A stretch of 64,000 nt of DNA from Siphonodentalium dalli. Its lineage: Eukaryota; Mollusca; Scaphopoda; Gadilida; Siphonodentaliidae. Shown one piece after another: positions 10,682-24,074 of this stretch. Below the pieces are notes generated by a model. It worked only from the letters and a program-made list of their open reading frames with translations. It searched no databases and had not been told where the DNA came from. Where the stretch lies: NCBI GenBank assembly GCA_032622095.1, contig CP136061.1, positions 25,918,991 to 25,982,990 on the forward strand, written 5' to 3'. Numbering within the stretch: position 1 is the first letter of the stretch; the number at the start of each line of letters is the position of its first letter. A program made the translations under genes and the position numbers.

Positions 10682-13600
10682 ACAAGTAATCCTTCAAATT
10701 ATTACTAACAAAGCAAGTAAACGACTGTGGGGTCACTCAACAGATTATAAAGACTTGGACTTAGTATGCTGTAAATACTAAAATTTAAATGAAATAATTA
10801 AAAGATAAAATTTAGCAAGTAGTAAAAGTTAATTTTCTCATTTTTTTTTCGGGTTAAATAAAGCAATAATTTAAATGTAGCATTTGGTTTAAAAAAAATG
10901 ATTGACCGTGGCTCTTCCAATAATTGCGCGACTGACCTGGTCAATTGTTCTTAAGAAGTTGTTTTGAGAATTACTATGGAGGGAAATAGTTATGGCTGTG
11001 GCTTCGCAAGTAATTAACTTGGTGACGTGGTGTTAACAAATCTGAACTCCAGTAAACCAAGGACGCTCCATACCAAATATAAGGTAAATTAATAATTCTT
11101 TAGAAGTTGTTTTAAGATTTACTATGGAGGGAAAGAATTGTGGTGCTGGCTTCGCAACTATTTGACATCATTGTAACAAATATAAATATTAGTCACTCAG
11201 GCAATAGATGTATCTATTCTGTATATTAAGTTATTGGGTCTTACGTGTCTTGAGATGTCTAAATAATTTTCGATGGACAGATCGCACAAGGGACCCACGC
11301 CAATCTTCTGTTGGGATTCCAATTGTTGGCTTATTAAATATGCACATATGCTTAAGATACAGTCGCGCACGAAGCACGCTCCCGTAAGTCAGGTTTTGGA
11401 TCCCAGTTAATGAAAATATCATTGAAATAATCGGTTTCCCCCAATAAACATCCATATATTCAATATACATGTTTTGGAGCAGAATTAGGCAGTCCATATT
11501 GGACGCCATCATGGAATTTATTTTGTTTTGTTTTAATTTTCACACATATTTATTAGTTATGTGGATGGAGTTCTCATTAAACCTCACATCCTTATATTGG
11601 TTACAGTAATTGCCCAAAGTAATTGACCACTTAACCAGATCAGACTTATTGGTAATTTTTCAGGATTTAAAATCCTGAAAAATTACAAATAATTCTGCTC
11701 TGGTTAAGTGGTCAATTACTTTGAACATTACTGTATGAGGATTGAGTTATCATTAAACCTCAAATCCTTATATTGGTTACAGTAATGCCCAAAGTAATTG
11801 ACCACTTAACCACAGCAGAATTATGGGTATTTTTTCAGCATTTAAAATCCTGATAAATTACCCATTATTCTGCTGTGCTTAAGTGGTCAATTACTTTGAA
11901 CATTACTGTATGAGGATTGAGTTATCATTAAACCTCAAATCCTTATATTGGTTACAGTAATGCCCAAAGTAATTGACCACTTAACCACAGCATAATTATG
12001 GGTAATTTTTCAGGATTTAAAATCATGAAAAAATACCCATAATTTTGCTGTGGTTAAGTGATCAATTACTTTGGACATTACTGTTTGTAGATGGAGTTAA
12101 ACCCCACAACAGTGTGTTGGGGATTTGGACCTTGACTTGGGACCTTTGGTTTTTAACTCAACAAATGCGCGTACACCATATACACAAATTTCTTATGTAA
12201 CCAGAGTTTTTCTTGGATAAGATGAGTTTGAAGCCTGCTAACATTTCAAAATGTTGTCAGTTTTGTATTCCCTGCAGCGGAACTCGACGCATTGAAGCAA
12301 AAGTTACAAGAGATAAAATGTGTACGTAACGAGACTATAATACAAATGAAAAAATAAATTCAGGGAGGGGTGGGCGATACAGGGAACTAAGGGTTGAACC
12401 GATATAAATTTATAGAGCGATAATGACCAATGTTGACATAATATGCATCTCAACTCTACTGAACATTGCAACAAGGCTGTAAAATAGGGGGTGTCAGAAT
12501 TTTAGTCATCTCTATATAGTGCCATAATAGTCATTTATGGACTTCTATAAGATGTTGGGTTGGTTATATGGACTCGGAGAAAAAGGGGTTTGTACCGATG
12601 AACTGACATAAATTAGTGGAGCGATGTTGCCATGTAATATATCGCGACTGTACTAAAGCAGCAATGATATAAAATTGGGGGGGGGGGTCTGAAATTATCT
12701 CTATGTCTATAGATGGCACCAGGATTATATAGAAAGGAATAGCAATTGATATACGTATACGGTATACTATAGTAATACCATAGACATATAAGTACAAGTA
12801 TCACGCGATACAATATTACGTAACGTGACTATACCGATGAAAGAAATAAATAAATTGGACCGGGATTAGAGGTTGGGTTGGTTATATGTGGATAATTTGA
12901 TATGGAATTCATACCGATGAAACGATACAAATTAGTGGAGCGATAAAGACCAATGTTGACACTTAGTCAGGCTATGCGGGAGAAAATAGGGGTTGATACG
13001 ATAGACCAAAATAAAATTGTCGGGTGATAATGACCAATGTTGATGTATAAAGTAACGCGACTGTACTGTCGCACAATTATCAGGTGTAACCGGTCAAATA
13101 TGGACTCTAGTGCCAATATGGAACAGCTCAGAAAATATTTGCAGGGTACAAAAATTTATTTAACATGGCATTTGCCATTAAAATCGATTTAAGTCAATAA
13201 AACTGTCATTTTTCAAAATTTTAAGCTGAAACTTGGTGTATGTGTGTGGGATACATATATATTCCTAAAATGACCAGTCCAGCGCGTAATTATGTTTTAG
13301 ATGGAAGAAATTGAATTTGTTTTCGATAATAAATTTGCAGCGTGGACGGGTCATTCCGGTCAACCCGGTCATCGAGTGCGCTCAATTTGTAAACAAAGTT
13401 TTGGTCAATAGTCGTTTTGGTCAAACTATCCCTTTTTAGATCGGGACAGCAGATCCGAATAGTAGCTAAGATGTATTTAGATAGAATTATCAAAAGAATT
13501 TGACCGATTCGGGTGTAGTTTAAGAGAATAGAGTGGAGAAATCTTGGTGATAATTCCAGAAAATAAAGATGGCGGAGAATATTCACAATGAAACTACCCA

Positions 13601-14236
13601 CAATTCACTTCACTACACCAGGGGGGGGTTCGCAATAGGTTACACATTATTTTCAGTCTATCAAATTATTTATATTTTCAACAACAAGTGACTTTAAGTT
13701 TACAATTTCAGCCTATCCTGACTCTATCGATACGATTTATCATATTTTCATAAACATATTATACACCGGTGGCGTTAACTTTACAATTTCAGCATCTACG
13801 TGATTCTATCGGTACGATTGAGTAATGGTACAAAACAAAATGTTCAAGAATACATTAGGGGCTCCCAATGGGTTATATATTATTTTCAGTCTATCAAATT
13901 ATTTATATTTTCAACAACATATTATTACACCGGTGACTTTAAGTTTACAATTTCAGCCTGTCCTGACTCTATCGATACGATTTATCATATTTTCATAAAC
14001 ATATTATACACCGGTGACGTTAACTTTACAATTTCGGCATCTACGTGATTCTATCGGTACGATTGAGTAAGGTACACAAAATCTCCAAGAATACATTCGC
14101 CCTGTCCACCACACAATATCAAACTCACAGAAGCTAGAAACACCACAGGTGGCGTAATGAGAAATAAAAACGATTTTTAACTGCTGTAACGCTTGTATCG
14201 CTCTGTATTAAGGGTTACTACTGGGACGCAGATAAC
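10574..14236 (+). repeat. 3.67-kb tandem unit, copy 1
   Basis: The first of three head-to-tail units. It starts at GACAAGAAAACCATAGTCAG inside the LINE tail and is 3663 bp long. In order it holds a direct duplication around TTACTATGGAGGGAAA (10970 and 11120), three TA-flanked MITEs (11604-12083), an internally repetitive stretch around 12380-13060 (several diverged copies of GTGGAGCGAT and GACCAATGTTGAC), and a roughly 230-bp direct duplication at 13640-14060 around TTTACAATTTCAGCC. No gene is recognised. Confidence 0.93.
11604..12083. mobile_element. Array of three palindromic Tc1/mariner-type MITEs (copy 1)
   Basis: Three elements, 11604-11733, 11780-11908 and 11955-12083. Each is an almost complete palindrome of about 130 bp starting CAGTAATGCCCAAAGTAATT, or the variant CAGTAATTGCCC in the first, and ending in the inverse. 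The first two are flanked by TA on both sides; the third has lost the right TA. Spacers of about 46 bp are nearly identical, so MITE plus spacer is itself a tandem repeat of 175-176 bp. CAGT ends with a TA duplication fit Tc1/mariner-derived MITEs. Confidence 0.85.
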
Positions 14237-17200
14237 GACAAGAAAACCATAGTCAGAAATGGTAACGCCACCAAGATTATAGTATTACATATAAATAGAA
14301 ATTATAAAAAATACATAAAATATTTTGATAACAATTGCGTTTAAACAAGTAATCCTTCAAATTATTACTAACAAAGCAAGTAAACGACTGTGGGGTCACT
14401 CAACAGATTATAGAGACTTGGACTTAGTATGCTGTAAATACTAAAATTTAAATGAAATAATTAAAAGATAAAATTTAGCAAGAAGTAAAAGTTAATTTTC
14501 TAATTTTTTTTTTTGGTTAAATAAAGCAATAATTTAAATGTAGCATTTGGTTTTTAAAAAATGATTGACCGTGGCTCTTCCAATAATTGCGCGACTGACC
14601 TGGTCAATTGTTCTTAAGAAGTTGTTTTGAGAATTACTATGGAGGGAACTAGTTATGGCTGTGGCTTCGCAAGTAATTAACTTGGTGACGTGGTGTTAAC
14701 AAATCTGAACTCCAGTAAACCAAGGACGCTCCATACCAAATATAAGGTAAATTAATAATTCTTTAGAAGTTGTTTTAAGATTTACTATGGAGGGAAAGAA
14801 TTGTGGTGCTGGCTTCGCAACTATTTGACCTCATTGTAACAAATATAAATATTAGTCACTCAGGCAATAGATGTATCTATTCTGTATATTAAGTTATTGG
14901 GTCTTACGTGTCTTGAGATGTCTAAATAATTTTCGATGGACAGATCGCACAAGGGACCCACGCCAATCTTCTGTTGGGATTCCAATTGTTGGCTTATTAA
15001 ATATGCACATATGCTTAAGATACAGTCGCGCGCGAAGCACGCTCCCGTAAGTCAGGTTTTGGATCCCAGTTAATGAAAATATCATTGAAATAATCGGTTT
15101 CCCCCAATAAACATCCATATATTCAATATACATGTTTTGGAGCAGAATTAGGCAGTCCATATTGGACGCCATCATGGAATTTATTTTGTTTTGTTTTAAT
15201 TTTCACACATATTTATTAGTTATGTGGATGGAGTTCTCATTAAACCTCACATCCTTATATTGGTTACAGTAATTGCCCAAAGTAATTGACCACTTAACCA
15301 GATCAGACTTATTGGTAATTTTTCAGGATTTAAAATCCTGAAAAATTACAAATAATTCTGCTCTGGTTAAGTGGTCAATTACTTTGAACATTACTGTATG
15401 AGGATTGAGTTATCATTAAACCTCAAATCCTTATATTGGTTACAGTAAAGCCCAAAGTAATTGACCACTTAACCACAGCAGAATTATGGGTATTTTTTCA
15501 GCATTTACAATCCTGATAAATTACCCATTATTCTGCTGTGCTTAAGTGGTCAATTACTTTGAACATTACTGTATGAGGATTGAGTTATCATTAAACCTCA
15601 AATCCTTATATTGGTTACAGTAATGCCCAAAGTAATTGACCACTTAACCACAGCATAATTATGGGTAATTTTTCAGGATTTAAAATCATGAAAAAATACC
15701 CATAATTTTGCTGTGGTTAAGTGAACAATTACTTTGGACATTACTGTTTGTAGATGGAGTTAAACCCCACAACAGTGTGTTGGGCATTTGGACCTTGACT
15801 TGGGACCTTTGGTTTTTAACTCAACAAATGCGCGTACACCATATACACACAAATTTCTTATGTAACCAGAGTTTTTCTTGGATAAGATGAGTTTGAAGCC
15901 TGCTAACATTTCAAAATGTTGTCAGTTTTGTATTCCCTGCAGCGGAACTCGACGCATTGAAGCAAAAGTTACAAGAGATAAAATGTGTACGTAACGAGAC
16001 TATAATACAAATGAAAAAATAAATTCAGGGAGGGGTGGGCGATACAGGGAACTAAGGGTTGAACCGATATAAATTTATAGAGCGATAATGACCAATGTTG
16101 ACATAATATGCATCTCAACTCTACTGAACATTGCAACAAGGCTGTAAAATAGGGGGTGTCAGAATTTTAGTCATCTCTATATAGTGCCATGATAGTCATT
16201 TATGGACTTCTATAAGATGTTGGGTTGGTTATATGGACTCGGAGAAAAAGGGGTTTGTACCGATGAACTGACATAAATTAGTGGAGCGATGTTGCCATGT
16301 AATATATCGCGACTGTACTAAAGCAGCAATGATATAAAATTGGGGGGTGGGGGGGGGGTACTGAAATTATCTCTATGTCTATAGATGGCACCAGGATTAT
16401 ATAGAAAGGAATAGCAATTGATATACGTATACGGTATACTATAGTAATACCATAGACATATAAGTACAAGTATCACGCGATACAATATTACGTAACGTGA
16501 CTATACCGATGAAAGAAATAAATAAATTGGACCGGGATTAGAGGTTGGGTTGGTTATATGTGGATAATTTGATATGGAATTCATACCGATGAAACGATAC
16601 AAATTAGTGGAGCGATAAAGACCAATGTTGACACTTAGTCAGGCTATGCGGGAGAAAATAGGGGTTGATACGATAGACCAAAATAAAATTGTCGGGTGAT
16701 AATGACCAATGTTGATGTATAAAGTAACGCGACTGTACTGTCGCACAATTATCTGGTGTAACCGGTCAAATATGGACTCTAGTGCCAATATGGAACAGCT
16801 CAGAAAATATTTGCAGGGTACAAAAATTTATTTAACATGGCATTTGCCATTAAAATCGATTTAAGTCAATAAAACTGTCATTTTTCAAAATTTTAAGCTG
16901 AAACTTGGTGTATGTGTGTGGGATACATATATATTCCTAAAATGACCAGTCCAGCGCGTAATTATGTTTTAGATGGAAGAAATTGAATTTGTTTTCGATA
17001 ATAAATTTGCAGCGTGGACGGGTCATTCCGGTCAACCCGGTCATCGAGTGCGCTCAATTTGTAAACAAAGTTTTGGTCAATAGTCGTTTTGGTCAAACTA
17101 TCCCTTTTTAGATCGGGACAGCAGATCCGAATAGTAGCTAAGATGTATTTAGATAGAATTATCAAAAGAATTTGACCGATTCGGGTGTAGTTTAAGAGAA

Positions 17201-17908
17201 TAGAGTGGAGAAATCTTGGTGATAATTCCAGAAAATAAAGATGGCGGAGAATATTCACAATGAAACTACCCACAATTCACTTCACTACACCAGGGGGGGG
17301 TTCGCAATAGGTTACACATTATTTTCAGTCTATCAAATTATTTATATTTTCAACAACAAGTGACTTTAAGTTTACAATTTCAGCCTATCCTGACTCTATC
17401 GATACGATTTATCATATTTTCATAAACATATTATACACCGGTGGCGTTAACTTTACAATTTCGGCATCTACGTGATTCTATCGGTACGATTGAGTAATGG
17501 TACAAAACAAAATGTTCAAGAATACATTAGGGGCTCCCAATGGGTTATATATTATTTTCAGTCTATCAAATTATTTATATTTTCAACAACATATTATTAC
17601 ACCGGTGACTTTAAGTTTACAATTTCAGCCTGTCCTGACTCTATCGATACGATTTATCATATTTTCATAAACATATTATACACCGGTGACGTTAACTTTA
17701 CAATTTCGGCATCTACGTGATTCTATCGGTACGATTGAGTAAGGTACACAAAATCTCCAAGAATACATTCGCCCTGTCCACCACACAATATCAAACTCAC
17801 AGAAGCTAGAAACACCACAGGTGGCGTAATGAGAAATAAAAACGATTTTTAACTGCTGTAACGCTTGTATCGCTCTGTATCAAGGGTTACTACTGGGACG
17901 CAGATAAC
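14237..17908 (+). repeat. 3.67-kb tandem unit, copy 2
   Basis: Nearly identical to copy 1, 3672 bp. Differences are single bases and lengths of G runs (for example around 16341-16358). All three MITEs are retained (15267-15746). Confidence 0.94.
15267..15746. mobile_element. Array of three MITEs (copy 2)
   Basis: The equivalent of 11604-12083 in the second tandem unit: 15267-15396, 15443-15571 and 15618-15746. Small substitutions only. Confidence 0.85.
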
Positions 17909-20900
17909 GACAAGAAAACCATAGTCAGAAATGGTAACGCCACCAAGATTATAGTATTACATATAAATAGAAATTATAAAAAATACATAAAATATTTTGA
18001 TAACAATTGCGTTTAAACAAGTAATCCTTCAAATTATTACTAACAAAGCAAGTAAACGACTGTGGGGTCACTCAACAGATTATAGAGACTTGGACTTAGT
18101 ATGCTGTAAATACTAAAATTTAAATGAAATAATTAAAAGATAAAATTTAGCAAGTAGTAAAAGTTAATTTTCTAATTTTTTTTTTTGGTTAAATAAAGCA
18201 ATAATTTAAATGTAGCATTTGGTTTTTAAAAAATGATTGACCGTGGCTCTTCCAATAATTGCGCGACTGACCTGGTCAATTGTTCTTAAGAAGTTGTTTT
18301 GAGAATTACTATGGAGGGAACTAGTTATGGCTGTGGCTTCGCAAGTAATTAACTTGGTGACGTGGTGTTAACAAATCTGAACTCCAGTAAACCAAGGACG
18401 CTCCATACCAAATATAAGGTAAATTAATAATTCTTTAGAAGTTGTTTTAAGATTTACTATGGAGGGAAAGAATTGTGGTGCTGGCTTCGCAACTATTTGA
18501 CCTCATTGTAACAAATATAAATATTAGTCACTCATGCAATAGATGTATCTATTCTGTATATTAAGTTATTGGGTCTTACGTGTCTTGAGATGTCTAAATA
18601 ATTTTCGATGGACAGATCGCACAAGGGACCCACGCCAATCTTCTGTTGGGATTCCAATTGTTGGCTTATTAAATATGCACATATGCTTAAGATACAGTCG
18701 CGCGCGAAGCACGCTCCCGTAAGTCAGGTTTTGGATCCCAGTTAATGAAAATATCATTGAAATAATCGGTTTCCCCCAATAAACATCCATATATTCAATA
18801 TACATGTTTTGGAGCAGAATTAGGCAGTCCATATTGGACGCCATCATGGAATTTATTTTGTTTTGTTTTAATTTTCACACATATTTATTAGTTATGTGGA
18901 TGGAGTTCTCATTAAACCTCACATCCTTATATTGGTTCCAGTAATGCCCAAAGTAATTGACCACTTAACCAGATCAGACTTATTGGTAATTTTTCAGGAT
19001 TTAAAATCCTGAAAAATTACAAATAATTCTGCTCTGGTTAAGTGGTCAATTACTTTGAACATTACTGTATGAGGATTGAGTTATCATTAAACCTCAAATC
19101 CTTATATTGGTTACAGTAATGCCCAAAGTAATTGACCACTTAACCACAGCATAATTATGGGTAATTTTTCAGGATTTAAAATCATGAAAAAATACCCATA
19201 ATTTTGCTGTGGTTAAGTGATCAATTACTTTGGACATTACTGTTTGTAGATGGAGTTAAACCTCACAACAGTGTGTTGGGCATTTGGACCTTGACTTGGG
19301 ACCTTTGGTTTTTAACTCAACAAATGCGCGTACACCATATACACAAATTTCTTATGTAACCAGAGTTTTTCTTGGATAAGATGAGTTTGAAGCCTGCTAA
19401 CATTTCAAAATGTTGTCAGTTTTGTATTCCCTGCAGCGGAACTCGACGCATTGAAGCAAAAGTTACAAGAGATAAAATGTGTACGTAACGAGACTATAAT
19501 ACAAATGAAAAAATAAATTCAGGGAGGGGTGGGCGATACAGGGAACTAAGGGTTGAACCGATATAAATTTATAGAGCGATAATGACCAATGTTGACATAT
19601 TATGCATCTCAACTCTACTGAACATTGCAACAAGGCTGTAAAATAGGGGGTGTCAGAATTTTAGTCATCTCTATATAGTGCCATAATAGTCATTTATGGA
19701 CTTCTATAAGATGTTGGGTTGGTTATATGGACTCGGAGAAAAAGGGGTTTGTACCGATGAACTGACATAAATTAGTGGAGCGATGTTGCCATGTAATATA
19801 TCGCGACTGTACTAAAGCAGCAATGATATAAAATTGGGGGGGGGTCTGAAATTATCTCTATGTCTATAGATGGCACCAGGATTACATAGAAAGGAATAGC
19901 AATTGATATACGTATACGGTATACTATAGTAATACCATAGACATATAAGTACAAGTATCACGCGATACAATATTACGTAACGTGACTATACCGATGAAAG
20001 AAATAAATAAATTGGACCGAGATTAGAGGTTGGGTTGGTTATATGTGGATAATTGGATATGGAATTCATACCGATGAAACGATACAAATTAGTGGAGCGA
20101 TAAAGACCAATGTTGACACTTAGTCAGGCTATGCATGAGAAAATAGGGGTTGATACGATAGACCAAAATAAAATTGTCGGGTGATAATGACCAATGTTGA
20201 TGTATAAAGTAACGTGACTGTACGGTCGCACAATTATCAGGTGTAACCGGTCAAATATGGACTCTAGTGCCAATATGGAACAGCTCAGAAAATATTTAAA
20301 ATCGATTTATGTCAATAAAACTGTCATTTTTCAAAATTTTAAGCTGAGACTTGGTGTTTGTGCGTGGGATAGTTATATATTCCTAAAATTACAGAGTACA
20401 GCACGTAATTATGTTTTAGATGGAAGAAATGAATTGTTTGCAATGATAAAATTTAACATGGCATTTGCCATTAAAATCGATTTATGTCAATAAAACTGTC
20501 ATTTTTCAAAATTTTAAGCTGAAACTTGGTGTATGTGCGTGGGATACATATATATTCCTAAAATGAGCAGTCCAGCGCGTAATTATGTTTTAGATGGAAG
20601 AAATTGAATTTGTTTTCGATAATAAATTTGCAGCGTGGACGGGTCATTCCGGTCAACCCGGTCATCGAGTGCGCTCAATTTGTAAACAAAGTTTTGGTCA
20701 ATAGTCGTTTTGGTCAAACTATCCCTTTTTAGACCGGGACAGCAGATCCGAATAGTAGCTAAGATGTATTTAGATAGAATTATCAAAAGAATTTGACCGA
20801 TTCGGGTGTAGTTTAAGAGAATAGAGTGGAGAAATCTTGGTGATAATTCCAGAAAATAAAGATGGCGGAGAATATTCACAATGAAACTACCCACAATTCA

Positions 20901-21377
20901 CTTCACTACACCAGGGGGGGGGGGGGGTTCGCAATGGGTTACATATTATTTTCAGTCTATCAAATTATTTATATTTTCAACAGCAAGTGACTTTAAGTTT
21001 ACAATTTCAGCCTATCCTGACTCTATCTATTACGATTGAGTAATGGTACAAAACAAAATGTTCAAGAATACATTAGGGGCTCCCAATGGGTTATATATTA
21101 TTTTCAGTCTATCAAATTATTTATATTTTCAACAACATATTATTACACCGGTGACTTTAAGTTTACAATTTCAGCCTGTCCTGACTCCATCGATACGATT
21201 TATCATATTTCCATAAACATATTATACACCGGTGACGTTAACTTTACAATTTCGGCATCTACGTGATTCTATCGGTACGATTGAGTAAGGTACACAAAAT
21301 CTCCAAGAATACATTCGCCCTGTCCACCACACAATATCAAACTCACAGAAGCTAGACACACGACAGGTGGCGTAATG
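17909..21377 (+). repeat. 3.67-kb tandem unit, copy 3, partial
   Basis: Follows copy 2 directly. It has lost one of the three MITE-plus-spacer units (only 18939-19067 and 19114-19242 remain). It has gained a duplication near 20305-20480 around AAAATCGATTTATGTCAAT, and it stops about 90 bp short of the unit end. Homology ends near GGTGGCGTAATGA at about 21377. Confidence 0.92.
18939..19242. mobile_element. Array of two MITEs (copy 3)
   Basis: 18939-19067 and 19114-19242. The middle MITE of the other copies is missing together with one spacer, which fits unequal exchange between the 175-bp units. The left TA of the first element is mutated (GGTTCCAGT). Confidence 0.85.
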
Positions 21378-22413
21378 AAATAACGAAAGAGGATTTCAAC
21401 AACTTGTCGACAAAGGATAAACTCAGTCATCCGGGGTAATGGGATTCACAGATTGCAGATTGAGGATTGTGAAGAGGTTGCAGCTCTGCTATCAAAACTA
21501 AAGATCAGCTGTATGCATCTATGCTATCGCTTGCACTGTACCAGAAAGAAGTATTCGATCGACAGAAAGAACATTGGTGGCGACGAATGACCGTGCACTG
21601 TGCATTTAAACCTATATATTTTATCCTCTAATATGGTGACGTTATGGTACCTGTAAATATGTACAGTTCACTCAACAAGTTGAGGTTGTCCGATGCTGGA
21701 CGGTTGGATTACAGAAGTAAGAAGTAAGTAACATTCATACTGTTGTTAACTGACAGCACAAGTTGTCTATTAAAATTGTTATACTCTATTTTGAACAAAA
21801 ATCAGACTAAAAATAATATAGTATGGAGGACCAGTTTGAACAAAATTAAAATTTTGTAACTTTGTATTTCTTAGTTCATGGTTCTTTTCTGTCACCACAT
21901 GTGTTATCGGAAATACACCTGCTCTATTGTTGTACTATTATTGCATATGTTTACATTAAAAATCAATGTTTGAAATTTGTAATAGTATGGAAGCCCACAT
22001 TGTCAAAAATATTTCAATTTCAAATTATGGTTAGGAATAATTATCGGGTGTTGTCGTGCATCTATTAATATAGTGAGAGTGGTAACCACATATTTAAAGT
22101 GGTTTATTAGTGTCTGACAGTATTCAACTGCGGAAGTCACAGATCAGATTGCAGTTGGTAAGATTGTTGAATTGTGGTGGTGGTGGTGGTGGTGGTGTTA
22201 CACATAGGTTTTGGTATCACACATGCAGATCTGTTGTTTGTTTACATACTGGTAGTGTTTCATAATTTTCATACTTTCACAAAGTTGCACTTGATTAATA
22301 ACTGTGGCTGCACAAAAAGCTAAAATTAAGGAGCAGCGGGAAACAATAGCATTTCTTGAGAAACAACTCAAGTCAGAGGGACAGTCTAGTAATTTAGCTG
22401 CACATGTTGTTTT
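21378..22413. other. Stretch with no recognised gene; GGT microsatellite
   Basis: Single-copy-like sequence after the tandem array. It has a (GGT)n microsatellite at about 22173-22197. An open frame from about 22304 reads AAQKAKIKEQRETIAFLEKQ, which is charged and coiled-coil-like, but it starts at GTG, not ATG. It may be an exon feeding the gag-like piece at 22414 in another frame. Confidence 0.45.
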
Positions 22414-22551
22414 ATGGAAAGGGAAAAAGAAATCAAAACTTTTTCGGGAGAGGATTCAGATGATTCAATATCAGATTGGGTTGAAGAGGTCAAGCGCCAA
22501 ATATGCCCAAGTCCCCACCCAAGCCAACACAGAAACGACAATTTATTTCAG
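22414..22551 (+). pseudogene. Possible gag-like exon of retrotransposon origin
   Basis: From ATG at 22414 a frame of 46 codons reads MEREKEIKTFSGEDSDDSIS and then DWVEEVKRQICPSP, and ends exactly at CAG|GTATGA, a good donor site. The pattern REK-x-I-x-x-FSG...I-x-DWVEE resembles the start of gag-like capsid domains of Ty3/gypsy elements and of domesticated gag genes. A coiled-coil-like frame lies just upstream (22304-22420) in a different frame, so either a frameshift or two separate signals are present. No protease, RT or integrase is visible nearby. The identity is inferred from a short match. Confidence 0.35.
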
Positions 22552-23681
22552 GTATGAATTATAGGCTGTAAAACAATTGAATTATATGAATTATAGACTG
22601 TAAAACAAAATAAGGAAATAATATGGAATAGTAGTAACTACTACTCCCGAAAAATATACTAAACGCGAGGAAAGCAGCAATTCGTGCCATTTCCAAGCTA
22701 AGAATACGATTGTAAATATCACCTTGTGTTACAATAGTTAAGAACGAAATGACAGAACCCGTGACTTTATAACTGCATACATTTGGCATAAATAATTAAA
22801 AGAATTATTATCCCGTTAATTAGCTACTAATTATATAATTTAGTTAATATAATACTGATTACAGTAGATATTAAATACAACTGAAATGTAATAAAATATT
22901 ACCTCAGGAGGCAATGCGACCGAACTCTCCGACGGTCAGTAGAAAAGAGAACGCGGTCAATACCAATCATATGTGTGTGCGTGGAAGCGTGACAAAGATA
23001 ATTGAGCTGTAAACAAAATGGTAAGGTGATAGTGGTACAAAATATGCTATAATATATAGTTAGGCATGCACACTCTCCTACATAATAAACGCAACTTTTG
23101 AGTGGGGATCAGGGAAAGATGCTTAATCACTCTAAGTGACGGAGGTTTTTGTTGCGAGTCGAATTTCCAAAATGAATTTCTTTCATTTGCTGTTTGATCC
23201 GTTTTAATTAATTCCAACTTTTTACAAAACTGATCGATCTTTCCAACTAGCGGCGATTAAAACACTCCTAATTGCGTAGTCACCAGGGTATACTTACTAT
23301 TTTCCCTCGGTTTGAACACATATACAAATATGCACAATATATGCATATGCATAGATAAAACTATGCATACTCGCAAATAAATAAAACTTCAGGTTGCGTT
23401 CAGATATCGCATTGCATAATGTCGCTATATGTTAATACACCGAAATTTGTTTTTATTTGCGATGGTCAATAAAAAAATTCGTTGTATATGGAATCGTTTG
23501 GCAGGATGTTATTGTTATTTACAAGAGTACGCATGTTGCTCATGTTACATTGTTATTGTTTTCTTTTGTCAATAAAATGTAATATACGTTCAATTTATCT
23601 CAAAATATGTTCCCAAATAAGTGGCTAAAATAGATTCAAAGTGGCTAAAAAAATTGGCATTTGGCTAAAACAATGGCTATA
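22552..23681. other. Stretch with no recognised gene
   Basis: AT-rich sequence with no exon or element that I can support. A short direct triplet of GTGGCTAAAA-like words lies just before the minisatellite (23621-23670). Confidence 0.5.
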
Positions 23682-24074
23682 GGGATGTCTGGACCAGCGG
23701 GAACACTGGACTAGGAGATGGTCCAATAAATGGATGTCTGGACCAGCGGGAACACTGGACTAGGACATGGTCCAATAAATGGATGTCTGGACCAGTGGGA
23801 ACACTGGACTAGGACATGGTCCAATAAATGGATGTCTGGACCAGCGGGAACACTGGACTAGGACATGGTCCAATAAATGGATGTCTGGACCAGCGGGAAC
23901 ACTGGACTAGGACATGGTCCAATAAATGGATGTCTGGACCAGCGGGAACACTGGACTAGAACATGGTCCAATAAATGGATGTCTGGACCAGCGGGAACAC
24001 TGGACTACGACATGGTCCAATAAAGGAATGTCTGGACCAGTGGGAACACTGGACTATGACATGGTCCAATAAAT
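23682..24074 (+). repeat. 49-bp minisatellite, eight copies
   Basis: Eight head-to-tail copies of a 49-bp unit; TCTGGACCAG occurs at 23688, 23737, 23786, 23835, 23884, 23933, 23982 and 24031. The unit contains the short inverted pair TGGACCA...TGGTCCA, so each repeat can fold. Copies differ by one to three bases. There are no variable spacers. Confidence 0.96.

Noticed and set aside
11231-18847. 93-codon minus-strand frames (11231, 14894, 18566) and 103-codon frames (13290, 16962, 20583)
   Set aside because: Identical or nearly so because the 3.67-kb block is triplicated recently; identity is no evidence of selection and no domain is seen.
23682-24074. CRISPR-like array
   Set aside because: The 49-bp units are directly adjacent with no variable spacers, and the DNA is eukaryotic.
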